Shown here piece by piece: positions 10,682-22,700 of a stretch of 64,000 bases of DNA. The position numbers and the translations under genes were made by a program. The first letter of the stretch is position 1, and each line of letters opens with the position of its first letter. The notes beneath the pieces were generated by a model. It was not told the origin of the DNA and did not search any database. It worked only from the letters and a program-made list of their open reading frames with translations. The stretch comes from Piper betle (taxonomy: Eukaryota; Streptophyta; Magnoliopsida; Piperales; Piperaceae): the NCBI GenBank assembly GCA_033002965.1, contig JAURVB010014165.1:1-64000 (forward strand), in the 5' to 3' direction.

Positions 10682-12980
10682 TAAATTGATGACATAACAC
10701 AATTAGTGTCTTATCAAATAATACGTATGGAAGTAGCCTCAAATATATCGCTCAACGCAGACGCAAAGAAGGATACAATACATGCAGTTACTACGTTGGT
10801 GTATCCCATGTATGAGAGGGGGAAAATTGAATAACAAAGATATATTATTTTTCCAAGCAACAAAATAATTTAAGGAACGAAGATAACATTGCCTACCTTG
10901 TAAAATAGTAGTCGAATTGAAGAACAAAAGATCTTTGTATGAAAAAGCACTTGACAACACCACAAATTTAGGCAGCTAGCTGAGACATGCTCAACGGCCC
11001 AAGTCGAGATATACTAGAACTTCTTTCAATGGAATCTTTAGATTGATTGTCTTCAAAGCTAATTAGGTACGTATTTTATGTCGGCTTTTCACTATTTTGA
11101 GAAGAAAAAATGTCCTTCGGCCATTAGAGTAAAAAAGCAACATTTGCAAAGCTTAACATTTTGAAATCCCCTTCCCTCTTTCATGGAGCTGAGCTTGTTG
11201 TCATAGAAGAACGCATCTTGGAACATATAATTATTATTATGCTATTTTTTTAACCACGTAAGTTTAACCAAATATTGTTACATTAGTCCCACATCTTTTA
11301 ATGATACGTGAAAAGTCTTAAATAAATAAATCTGGGATAGTAAGCCTTAACGATGGGTGATCAGTGGGGATTGAAGTTCAATACCAAATATTTGCGTTTT
11401 TTCTATCAACCCATTTAGAAAGGGTGAGTATTCGATTAGCACATATCTTTGTCGGATGAGTGGATTTTTTTATAAATGTTGGTTCATAACCCTTTTAAGA
11501 TGGCTAGTCATTTTAGATGGAAACGGAAGGACCTACATTTCATGTCCAGTGTGTCTGATAATCTCTGAAACTAGAGGTCATGAAAAAATTTCAAGCTTAC
11601 CGGAGCTCTTCTCTTCCTCTTGCGCCTCTGATCTCCCATCCATGATAAAAATTTGGAAATCCCATTTCCCTTATCAACTTTCAATAGCTTAATCTTTCCA
11701 ACAAAAATTAGATATATCATAATTGATTCAATTGAGAAACATCTTCCACAACAAATTTAAAAGATTTTTTTAACACGATGAAGTGAAAAATACGTAGTAG
11801 AAAATTAATAAATGAAAAAAGCATGGCCAGCACTTGGACTAGAGTGGGAGGAGGAAGGCTGCAAATGGCTCTCCTTGCTCCTGATCTGACCTTGTGTTTA
11901 TTATTATTATATTTTTGTCTTCTAAAATACAAAGCAATTAAGGACTTTTCGGTGTTTCACCAAAACAATTCTAATTATTGAGGTCTTCAAACAGTAATAG
12001 AAAAGAGAAGGTGGTATTTGTTCTATAATTTCAAAGAGGTATCTTAGGTTGGCTATTTCATCAAATAGATGAAATGGGTTGACAGGATGAATTCCTCATT
12101 GAAAAGGAACCAAACGAAGGGAGAAAATTTTGGAGAAGAAGAATATATACACCCCATTTTGGAAGAAGGGTATGATTGAAAATGAAGAAAAATACAAAAA
12201 AAACCCTGTTAATTATAAGTGATACACGACAATATTCATAATTACGTCGAATAATAGTTTGCAGCAAACCAAATTAAAGTACGCATTCTCAATCTCAGAT
12301 AATACTCCAGGATCACGTCTTTCAACATGCTAAGCTTGGCATATGATGCTTGTTGTTTACACTATGGTGAAAGCACATTTGAGTTTTCCAAAAAAGTGAA
12401 AAGGATGAGGCATTAGCCTTCACAGAAATTCCCCAAATAGCTTTGAAGACAAGCAAACCAAATATTCCATTTAAAAGAAGTTTGAATATATCTGGATTTG
12501 TGTATGTCTTAGCGCAGGGTATAGCTGCCAACTGCTTCTTCCTACGAAGATCTTTTCTTCTTCAATTCGACTACAGTTTTTACGAGGTATGCAATGTTAC
12601 ATTTATTCGATCTTAAACATGAGATTTACCACGAAAATTGCGTGTGTGAATTCTTGTTTGCTTATGCTTTGGGCCATATGTTTACTACAGTTACTTCCTA
12701 CTTAGCATTTGATTGAAAACTGTCTTATGTCTTTTATTTGATCCCATAAAAACTTGGCTTTGTATATTAATCAAACAATCCCATAAAAACTTAATCCGTT
12801 ACTTTTTTTCTTTTGCTGCCTCAAATCTTGAAATTCCACACCAGACGGTGATTGTCCAATTATATGAACGAAAATAATAACCATATATAACCACTACTTT
12901 TCATGGTTTTTTTAATTTTTTTTATTGTTCATCGCCAACCTCATTTAGTCAACTCACATAACAATCAACACTATAACAAA
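10680..12980. other. conserved non-coding part of duplicated block, bounded by inverted arms
   Basis: I find no gene. The sequence is kept in copy B (55945-57885 and 62443-63285). A ~57-bp motif occurs at 10884-10940 in inverted orientation relative to 12543-12599. The outer ends read TAACATTGCCTACC and GGTATGCAATGTTA, and the inner part holds GATCTTTT-TTCTTCAATTCGACTA. The same arms are found in copy B (56367-56424 and 62623-62682). They could be the termini of an old ~1.7-kb element. Short minus-strand frames inside (for example 12322-12531) have no recognisable domain. Confidence 0.5.
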
Positions 12981-13710
12981 AATATAGATAAAAAATTCAA
13001 ATATAATCAACTCTTATTAATAGAAGAGCCGCTAAAAATTGAACTCTTATTAGAAGTAGGACATTCAGCCACTCAGAATATAACAATACAAATAATAAAT
13101 TAAATTATTATTAGTACTAGGCAAGATATCGCACAAGCAACTTATATTACAGATTAACTTTAATTTTATAGATAAAATTCTTGCAAAATAATAAAATAGA
13201 TTATAATAATCCAATTCTATATTAGATATTGGTTCTGATTATTTCAGACTTTAAAGATAAATCTTAATTCAAGAGGAAGATACACTATAATAATTTCATT
13301 TATTTTTTCTATTTTTATTGTATTTTGATTGGCCAAAATGTCCCCTTTTAATCCGAGATGAATACTGAGTTCTCATTTTATTAATAAGAGTCGATATTTA
13401 TTTATTTAATAAAAATTATCTCTAAAATCAAATTTTATCTCTAACATAAATAAGCCGTGTATGGTACGGTGCATACCGGGAGAAGTGAATGTCAGGATGA
13501 GAACAATAATACTCAAGTTGTATCTCTTAATATGTGGGATTTGCCGTCTTGAAAATAATATTCTTCTTAGTAGAGGTGTCGTAACATCTTAACACTTAAT
13601 TAATCATGAACTATAACTACATAAGAAGTTAGATTGACCGTTATCTTGTCTGATACTATTATTTGTATGCGCCGGACATTTTTAGCAGAAAAGAATTAAG
13701 TATAAATATT
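12981..13710. other. AT-rich non-coding DNA
   Basis: No gene seen. Around 13130-13420 the sequence resembles 31670-32070, just upstream of the resistance gene: both have a run with CTTTAAAGATA…, then AATTATTTCATTTTTT…TCTATTTTT, then a CTTTTAATC…TTATTAA(A/T)AAGAGT end. This hints at a shared flanking repeat. Confidence 0.4.
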
Positions 13711-14025
13711 TATCAACATGTGAAGGACGATAAAAAAGAGGGTAAGAAAGAAATCCTAATTATTTTGCTCTTATGGGTTAAGTTCATAGTTTAGATACCC
13801 AGGATTAAGGCTTAACTTGGCATTCCATAGGGTAGAGTCAACTCGGAGTAGATTCTAAGCAGAGAGTTTATCAACATGTGAAGGACGATAAAAAAAAGGG
13901 TAAGAAAGAAATCCTAATTATTTTGCTCTTATGTGTTAAGTTCATAGTTTAGATACTCGGGATTAAGGCTTAACTTGGCATGCCATAGGGTAGAGTCAAC
14001 TCGGAGTTGATTTTAAACGGAGTTA
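13711..14025. repeat. tandem duplication, two units of about 158 bp
   Basis: Unit 1 (13711-13868) and unit 2 (13869-14025) both start TATCAACATGTGAAGGACGA and run through ATCCTAATTATTTTGCTCTTATG and GGGTAGAGTCAACTCGGAGT with few differences. The function is unknown and the sequence is non-coding. Confidence 0.93.
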
Positions 14026-14659
14026 TTTATATTTTTTTCAATTAAGTAAATAAAATGTTATATAAAATAGGCATTTATTGTTTTTTTGGCACTTAAAATT
14101 ATTAAACATATGATTTATATTACTTTAAAATATTTATTTAGATAACTTACAAAAAACTAAAATGTTTTAATGGCTTTTAGTACTTGACTAGGAGAGAATA
14201 ATAAAATTTATCACAGGGAGACATCCATAGAATTTAACTCAAAAAGTCTAAGAATGATGTTGACTTGACATTTTTTTTAGTCAAATAAGAGTTTTAAACC
14301 TATGATTAAATTTGCTTGGCCTTATAATTGAAAGCGGTAATCAAGTAGGGGCCATTCAAATAAGAATAATAATAAGCAGCTAGGTGTAAGATCTTTGTAA
14401 AACCCAATGATTGAGTAAAATACATAGACGATAGCATCCAGTAATTACTAAAATATAAAAACTGTCATTACAAGTATTAATCAATTAAATATGTAGTGAT
14501 TTGCTAAAACATGATTGGGTCCTACAGCTATATTAGTTCTAAGACCTTACAACATATTGCCCCTCTTCAAAAATATGTATGAAGACACTTAATTGATAGA
14601 TCAACCATCACCCACCGTGAATTGCATATCAAACTTCTCCTTTGCTTCCTCCTTCCTTT
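14026..14659. other. AT-rich non-coding DNA
   Basis: I see no gene, RNA or element boundary here. Confidence 0.5.
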
Positions 14660-14667
14660 AGATATTG

Positions 14668-15150
14668 ATAGGGGTGCCTATTGGGTCTGGTACCCACGAA
14701 ACCCGACTGACTGAACCTTAATGGTAAGGTTCTTGATAATTAATAATAAGGTTTGATTCGAAAGTAATAGGTACCTCGTTAGAAATGGTTGTGTTTGGTC
14801 ATAGAGTAATGGGTTACCCAATGCCTAATTTTTATACTACAATTTTAATTATGAAGATTGGTAATTCATTAACTTTTTAAACTAATATTTATTAATTAAA
14901 TTATCAAATATCCTATTTGTATTTTTAAATTATTTTTTCACTTAACTTTATAAAGCATGCATTATTATTATATAATTTGAATTTTTTTTCCAAGCAAGTA
15001 ATTTAAGTAGTTAAATAGGTACCCATTTAATAAATAGTCAAGATTGGTTTTACCTTAATAATAAGTAGTTAAGTTTAATTTATAAATTTAACTTAAATAA
15101 TAAATTTGGTTTAGCCAACACATGACCAAACCCGACTGATTGGCACTACG
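14668..15150 (+). mobile_element. hAT-type MITE, copy 1 (about 483 bp)
   Basis: The left end ATAGGGGTGCCTATTGGGT and right end …GATTGGCACTACG are imperfect inverted repeats of the TAGGGGTGCC style seen in plant hAT elements. Flanks are AGATATTG (14660-14667) and AGACATTG (15151-15158), an 8-bp target duplication with one mismatch, as expected for hAT. The interior is AT-rich with no transposase frame. The copy at 19173-19702 lies in the opposite orientation: its reverse complement shares the subterminal ACCTTA…TAAGG words and the GGGTTTGG type of box. Confidence 0.82.
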
Positions 15151-15158
15151 AGACATTG

Positions 15159-18100
15159 AACCAACACCCTTCTTCATCTAGGACTTTATATATTGTTCCA
15201 TGAAATAATGGGCCTCCTACTCAAGCCTAGGTTGCCTAGATATATATCAAGAATGGAGATTGTACAGAAAAGAGTGATACTATGTCCTAATGAAACATTG
15301 ATTGACTTATTTAATAAGTAACATTAATTGTGCTTGCGGTATAACTTCATTCGACCAATTAAATAAAAATTGGGAAAAATGGTAAAAGTTGTCAGTGGTA
15401 AAAACGTATTTCAGTACTACAAAGAAAATGTCTTTTCTCCTTGTCTTCTCTACGTCATTTTTAGCCATAGAGAAAATTACGGATTTTTTCAATATTTAGA
15501 AATACTTGATGGTAAATGTGTTAATTTTTTAACTTTTGTCCACTCCAAAAAAATGCTCTTCAATCATAAAATATGGAGAAAAGTAGATTGGAGAAAAGTT
15601 TGTCCACATTTTTTGGCATCGAAAAAAGTTTGGAAATTGACTACTTAACTTGAAAAATTTGTAAATATAGAAATAAATCCAAGTTTTTTCTCAACTGTAA
15701 AAAGTAGCGTGAAGGAGACATATTTTTGGACATTACATTTTTTTAGAATGTGGAGAAAAACAAATCTTTTTACAGAGTTTCCCGGTAGAAAAATAATGGA
15801 TTTTGCAAGTGTAGCTAGCACCACAACCTCCCTTCTTTTCTTCCGACCCCCGAACTAAGTCATCTTACATATATTAAGTTCTAAAACTTACGAATCTACA
15901 TAATTTACCAGCACAATTCATAATATGTACACTCATCCATGATCCATATAAAATCTAAAAATCATAACATCAAACATAAATTTAAAAGTTTAACATACGT
16001 GTAAGGACCCTGTCCAAGTATGAACTGATGAGACTAAATCATTTTTTTAAAGTGCTTAACCAATTTTTTTAAAAAATGAGCAAATCCCTACTAATATACA
16101 AGATCTTATCCCGTTGGGTATTTAATGTAGGAACCAACCAAAGTATAATATGATGTTCTTAAGCCAATCTTTTCAAAGTGGTTAATCTAAGTTGTTGATC
16201 TATATACACACCCCTATTAATATATTATATCTTACCCAGATCGATATTTTATATGAAACTAATTTTATTAGATCTTACAATTCACTCATCTTTCAAGAAA
16301 TTTCATCATCGATATTCTTTTTCATCCCCCCAACTCACCTGGAGACATGAGCTGCCATTTGCCAATGCTGACAAGCTCAACTTGTCTCACCTACATATAC
16401 ATGCAAAAGGTAAGAGCAATCAAATGGGCCTCAGTCCTCAATAACTAATAAGAGCCGGAAAGAGATTTAAACAACTCATACGCAGCACAAAACATGCATA
16501 ACTTACCAAAACAAATTATAAGGGCCAAATTGAGTGGTGACCTGTCACTGGCCGGACAGAATCCTTCGACAGAGCAAATACAACAGCCATCTAATTCACA
16601 TCCATCCAGATCTAAGAAGACAAAACGTAATGACAATTCAATTTCTTCAACACTCATACGCAAAACCATGAAAGGCTAATATAAGATTGCAATTTTAACA
16701 TATAAATAACACTGAAGTAACTTCAAAAGAGACCAAGGTTATAAAAAACATTTCAAGCAATATCAAGCTTGAGGGATATTATTCACAGAAGTAGATCGAC
16801 AAGATGATCGGTATTCTGATAAAACATCGTTTAGCGAGTCTTATTGATCAAAATTATAATTGGATGGATCATAGACGATACAATTGATTTGAATTGTAAT
16901 GTGCTTAAAAGTAAGTTCCCCAACCTACCATGATGAGCTCACTTTGCATGATCCAAGACTAAGACCTACTAAATATCTACAAACCAAATCATGTGTGCAC
17001 AAATCAACAATCAATATAAAAATAAGATGAAAAACTAATAAATATATAGACATGCAATAATAGATAATATAATCATGATGGAAGATAAATAAACTATCAC
17101 ATAGATGGATCATAACAAGTGTTAAGGAAAGTACAATATGCTATACCATGACTAGAAACATAATAATGATACTAACATGTTACAATCAAAAATAGCAAAC
17201 ATCAAACAAGCTAGCTAGCAATGCTAATATGAAATACTAAGATATAACCTCATTTCTAACATCAAATATACTTGTATATATCATCAATAAAACATAATGA
17301 CATCATAAAAAAGAGATAAACAATATATAGAATAAGCATCGAGATTTTCACTTATGCATTTAAGCACCTAACATACAACAACAAGAGCATGATGGGGATA
17401 GAAATGAAGCACTACGAATCAATTATATATTATCATTAACCAATCAAAATAAATCATAAACAACATCAAAGGTATTTAGTAATCAAGAAATTAACATAAC
17501 ACATCATAGGTGAATGATATGCATCAAGAGCAATGAAGAACAAGATGAGAAAATGGATAATTTTTTATTTGATCCAAGTGAATAGAGGCTATGGAAAGAA
17601 TAAAAGGCTCAGCTTTATCACAAAAAATAAAGGATTTGATGGTTGGATTGATGGCTAATATAATCTAGGAGAGACAGGTTTGGAGCAGTAAAGAGAGGAG
17701 ACAAAAATAAAGCCCACCGTTGCAACATAGTAAGTCACATCTGCTGCATCACACTCTCCTATTTCTAGAATGGGAAGCCGCTCTAGTGCTGTAGTGCTAG
17801 CCTCCTTGTGCTATGGCACTTGAGCTTTTGTTAACAGATGCATTCCAATGTTGTTGTACTGAGGACTCGGTTAGGTTTTCTATTGTTTGTGTAATGACTC
17901 AATTTAAGTGCAAATTGATGAGCCTAAGATGTCTATTGTTAACATAAGTTGAAGAGTTACAAGCACAACCCCATTAATATATCAAATCTTATCTTAGTAG
18001 ATATTAATTGTAGGACTAATATTTTAGCATCTTACAAATCCACCCATCTTAATAATTAAATTTTGCCCTCAAAATTCCTTTCCTTGACTCCGCCTGGTCC

Positions 18101-19164
18101 AACTTACCATCCAATTTGGACTCATGTCACCTTTGATACCATCTATGTAATAATACCTCAAATCTGGTTTGAACCTGAACCAAGCCAAGACATTACACCA
18201 ACTCGAACTAGATGTAAGATCTGCTAACATGGTGGGCTACAGGCGCAAGACCTAAACCTTTCTTGGTGTGAAAAGATTGTGGCACTAAAACTATGCAGTC
18301 TCATGTGCAAACCAAAGATTCATGATGAAAATCATACCAGAACACTAGGAATACACTTTACAAATGCTTGGTCAACATTAAGTGATGTGTGTGTAATAGT
18401 GTCAACCGATATTTACCCAACTTACAAGGGTCACTCAAACCTAGATAAAATCCAGTAGGCTCTCCAGAAACTAGAGCCTATGGTCATAACAACATGATAA
18501 TAATAACAAACAAATAACCAGGGAAAATCACAAATCGAGAATCACAAACACAACAATCACATAATTTTGCCACTTGGGGGGTATTACAGACCCCAAGGTA
18601 CTTGATGGACGCTTCTATGGAAAAATCAATACTGGTAAGCTCCTCTAATCCATGAGCTAAATTCTATAAATACACATGTATATGATGTACATACCTTATA
18701 TTTCCTTCACTGTCTTATGAACCTCGTGGTTTGTAAAATACTTGCACAAAACAGTTAGATATGTATATCCTAGAGTATTCCACCTGCAACCAAGGAACAC
18801 AAGTGATAGATAACAATTCACTGCATAGATATAGACATTTAGCAGAATTCAGATACAGATTAAGTTACATTAAAAAATTTGTCAGATATATCCATCAAAT
18901 AAATGGGCTGATCCGTAGCAACACATTGGTTCGATCTCATGCCATGTGTGAAGCCTCAAGTTGTCCCATCTTCCTTGATTGATAACCTCAAACTATAAAT
19001 AATTAAAACAAATGTTATTAATCACAAATGATTAGCAGTCCAAAAATAATATAACTATAGACGAACTATCAATTGAGCTTATCAACTCACGAGATTAGAG
19101 AACATTAAGTAAAATAGACCAGATATCCCATGCATAAGAGAGCACTCATAATAGGGGTCTGAAT
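15159..19164. other. non-coding repeat-derived DNA
   Basis: No supportable gene. LTR-start-like modules begin at about 16002 (TGTAAGGACCCTGTCC) and 17891 (TGTAATGACTCAATTTAAG), each running into an ATCTTATC…TTAGTAGATATT/…GGGTATTTAATGT and …CTTACA block. At about 18060-18160 the text has the 'ctTTGATACCATCTATGTAATAA' style common near the start of gypsy LTRs. 15415-15814 has weak CACTA-like ends. A 92-codon frame at 15370-15648 is AT-driven and has no recognised domain. Confidence 0.45.
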
Positions 19165-19172
19165 GCTGAAGG

Positions 19173-19702
19173 TAGGGTTGCCTATCAGTCGGCTTTGGTT
19201 GGGTATTGTCTAAATCAAATTTGAGCTAAGTCTATAAACAAAATCTAACCATATACCATTTAACTTCTACCTTTAGTACCAAACCCAACTATTTACTATT
19301 TAGGCAAAACCAAACCCGAACATTTTTTATAACTAGTGGGCTTTAAATGGGTGCCCATTTAACCTTTCAAACTATATTCTTGAAAAAGAGATTATTTACT
19401 TAATAATAATAATAATAACATGCAATAAAAAGTGATGATAAGTAAAAAAAATATTTTAAAACATAAAATAGATACAAGGTAATTTTATTAATAAATATTA
19501 GTTTTAAAAGGTAATGAGGTATTAGTCTTTTAAGAATTGGTATTGGGCATTGAGTACCCATTACTCCATTACGAAGCTCGACTATTCGTAATTGGGTCCC
19601 TGTCACTCCTAAACCAAATCCTATTATTAATAACCCAAAACCTTACCATTAGGGTTTGGTCGGATTGGGTGCCCACATAAACCATATCAATAGGCACCAC
19701 TA
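19173..19702 (-). mobile_element. hAT-type MITE, copy 2 (530 bp)
   Basis: The ends TAGGGTTGCCTATCAG (left) and …CAATAGGCACCACTA (right) are inverted repeats. Flanks are GCTGAAGG (19165-19172) and GATGAAGG (19703-19710), an 8-bp duplication with one mismatch. Read on the minus strand it matches the copy at 14668-15150 over the termini and subterminal parts. No transposase frame. Confidence 0.82.
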
Positions 19703-19710
19703 GATGAAGG

Positions 19711-22700
19711 AGACAAATATCAAAGTCTAATAGGTCATCACCACTTCCTTCATATGTCACTCATCAAAATCATAGTCAAAATTAGAATAAAATATCGAAC
19801 ACATACAAATGTATAAGGCTTATCTAGGGCATACATATAGGCCCAAAGGCAACATGTGGTGGAGCTAGCTTTCGAAATTAGCTCGAGGGATCTCATCATT
19901 TACAGTTATTAATCTCTAGAAGAAAATCGACTAAATAGCCCAACTTATGTGAAATCTAATAAAGCACCACTTAATTTGTCTTAGTACTAAAAACAAATCT
20001 TGTATAGAGTACAACACTCTAATCAAAAAGAAAAGGAGTGAGTCCTAACAGACCTAGCATAACCTCCTATGCATCAACAATCTATCGGCAAGCTCGTGCC
20101 TCGACTCCTATCACTAACATATACTAAGTACACTATGTAGAGCTATATGATGCATGCATGACCTCTAAGTTTGTGTACTCAATAAGCAATCAACAATACG
20201 GGGAAATCACATGCCAATCAAAATATTCGCATTAGAATAGTACAGAATTAACATTAAACAGATATGCATTACTTCAAATTAGTAGGTAAGTATACACAAA
20301 ATGACTTCTAGTAAAAACTAACAAATCATGAATCAAGAGAATAACGTCATTGTTTGCCCCAATATTCCATAGAAGCAAGGGACCCACTTACGTTGTAGGA
20401 TATCATGTGGACATATGTACAAGGAAGTGCATATACTTGCTTAAGGAATGAGATATCCAAATCCTAAACTCCAGCTTCTTCCCAACCCTCATCCCAACTT
20501 CTATAGAAACCATCTTTCACCTAAACGGAAAATCGGAATAAGAGGTTCCCTCTTCCCTAGGAAAACAAGGTTCCCTCTCCCCATCTTCAAATGTGTCTCA
20601 CTTGTAGCTATTTAAAAGCCCATCATCCTCGGCTCTTTATTGTCATCTCTACAATTCTTGTAATCAATTAAATTAGACTTCCTTTTCATATGAAAATAAT
20701 AAAAATTGCCCCTTTTTTACTTTCATTTTTTCTTTCTCAGGTAAGAGCACCCGCACCCTTGCGTGATCCCCATCACCCGAACCACTCATGCAAGAGTAAA
20801 ATAAAATAATACTAAACATGGCTTACTCACACGTCTAGTTCAATCCAATGCTATACTCCTCTCAACTTTAGCTACCTACTAAATTGGTGAACCATCTCTA
20901 ATTGCTAATCATTTATGATGAGATCATGAGTTGCTTTTTAAGTTAGGTTATCCATTTAAATTATCCTAACATACTCATGCTATTCCTGATCCTATTTAGT
21001 TTCTGTTGAGTATCAATTTACATATGTAACCTAAAACACCTCCGAATATTCTAAAACTTAATGATTATTTCCTGCATAAATTAGGGGAGACATCAAATCA
21101 ATTTAATTAGTTTAAATCAATAATTAACACTATACTAAGAAAATTATTAGAATAATGAAACTGGACAGAAATTACTAGTTACTAATCAAGGCATTTAAAC
21201 TTAATTTAACCTTAATCCAATCCTAAACTAATTAGTCTGAACCCTAAATATCTTAAAAATTACAACTTTACTTGGAAGTAAGGATTGAACAATAATAAAA
21301 ATCATTATTTTATCATCCAAACAGTAGTTAAATAGAGATACAATATAAAAACATGAATCGAACAGACACTAAAAGCATCGATCATGATGTAGGATACGAA
21401 TCAACCCTCAAACATGCAATTAAACATCAATACATGCTAAATCTACTAAGAATACATGTGAAAATTAAAGAATAGAATATCAAAAGTGCTGGACAGATCC
21501 TAAATGCAAAGTGACGAGAAGATAAGAAATAAAAGTTGACTTTTTTGAAGAATCTCAACAAGGGGAGGATGGGGAGGCAAAATCTAAGCTTTTCACCAAG
21601 CTTGGGAGAAGGCTATTCGTGGTCTCAAAATGGGTGCTGGAGAGGTGGAGATGGTGGGGAGGAGAAGAGGGGCAGAGGAGAGGAGGGGAGAATGAAAAAG
21701 ATCGGCCTCCTTTTTCTAATCTGGATGATGACGAGCGCCACAGTGCTGGCCGCGGCTCTGATAGTGAGCGTTGTGGCTCTAAGAGTGAGCACTGGGGCGC
21801 TAAATTCCCAGCCCATGAGAAGTGCGGCATTAGCACCATGGCACTGGTCTACAAGGCCACGGTGCTGAGATCCCTCTCGATGAAGTAATCAAACTAGCAG
21901 CACTATGGCGCTCGCCTGTCAAGGCCATGGTGCTTTTGCTAGGCATCTATAACGTGAAAACAATAGGAAAATTGGTTGAACCAAATGGGCTAGTCAAAGG
22001 CAAATTTCGATGAATCACCGTCAAGGTGAACCTGAATGTCATGCATCAACAACTATCTCATAACAACACAAAAATAATCGGTGAACGGCCCTACCATACT
22101 AGGTTGTCATCCCGTCCGGCAAACTTGAACACACATATAGACAGAATAATCTAAATCTACGTACCAGAACACAAACAAAACAAAGCAAAGTCAGAAATAC
22201 ATATGTACAAATCAGATGTAGAGATCAGAGACAAACAGAGATATAGAAGACGTAAATGACCTCGGTAGCACTATCCGATCTCAATGAGGTTCATAGCCCA
22301 TGGGACGATTTTCTACTTGAGTTGGGACTCGCAGCATGCATGGAGAGTTTCCTAATTGGAGCAAGATTCAAAACCTTCATGTTAAGTTTCTTACATGAAA
22401 TTGTAATCAAATGGTCTGATGGGTAACACACAAATCAGATTTAAACCTTGTAATTGTTGTCAGTCGTGACGAATAGAAGAAGAATTAATCATAGACTCAG
22501 ACAAATTGACCCAGTTGAATAGCTTGTGTTTACAACATCCCCAACTCAAAAAATTTTATCCTCACAATTTAAGTTAGCAGACAAGAAAATCTCATCTATC
22601 AGGCTACAGAATGCTCAGACTAGAGCACATTAGAATCTAGAGGCTAATCACCTCACGAGTTACACGCAAAAGCTAATGCTATAAGGCTCATGCTGCTCTC

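Larger units (their letters stand above)
4109..12975 (+). repeat. segmental duplication, copy A
   Basis: The block matches 49102-64000 in the same order and orientation. Matching parts: 4109-4665 with 49105-49670; 4670-5640 with 49690-50640; 5641-8639 with 51630-54545; 9600-10350 with 54541-55290; 10390-12345 with 55945-57885; 12346-12640 with 62443-62740; 12641-12975 with 62973-64000. Gaps are insertions or deletions private to one copy. Long stretches are nearly alike by eye, for example 11900-12300 against 57400-57770. The left limit of copy A is hidden by copia A. The right limit lies beyond what copy B shows. Confidence 0.9.

Noticed and set aside
10469..10742. Two minus-strand frames rich in Ile/Tyr and Ser/Leu
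   Set aside because: Translations of the GA/TA microsatellite.
15370..15648. 92-codon frame as a gene
   Set aside because: AT-driven, with no similarity I recognise, no counterpart and no splice or promoter context.
15415..15814. Possible CACTA-type MITE (TACTACAAAGAAAA … GCAAGTGTAG)
   Set aside because: The termini match poorly and no 3-bp target repeat could be seen.
21536..21888. Overlapping 63-110-codon frames on both strands
   Set aside because: A purine-rich stretch opens several frames at once, with no motif, and the neighbourhood is LTR-like repeat.
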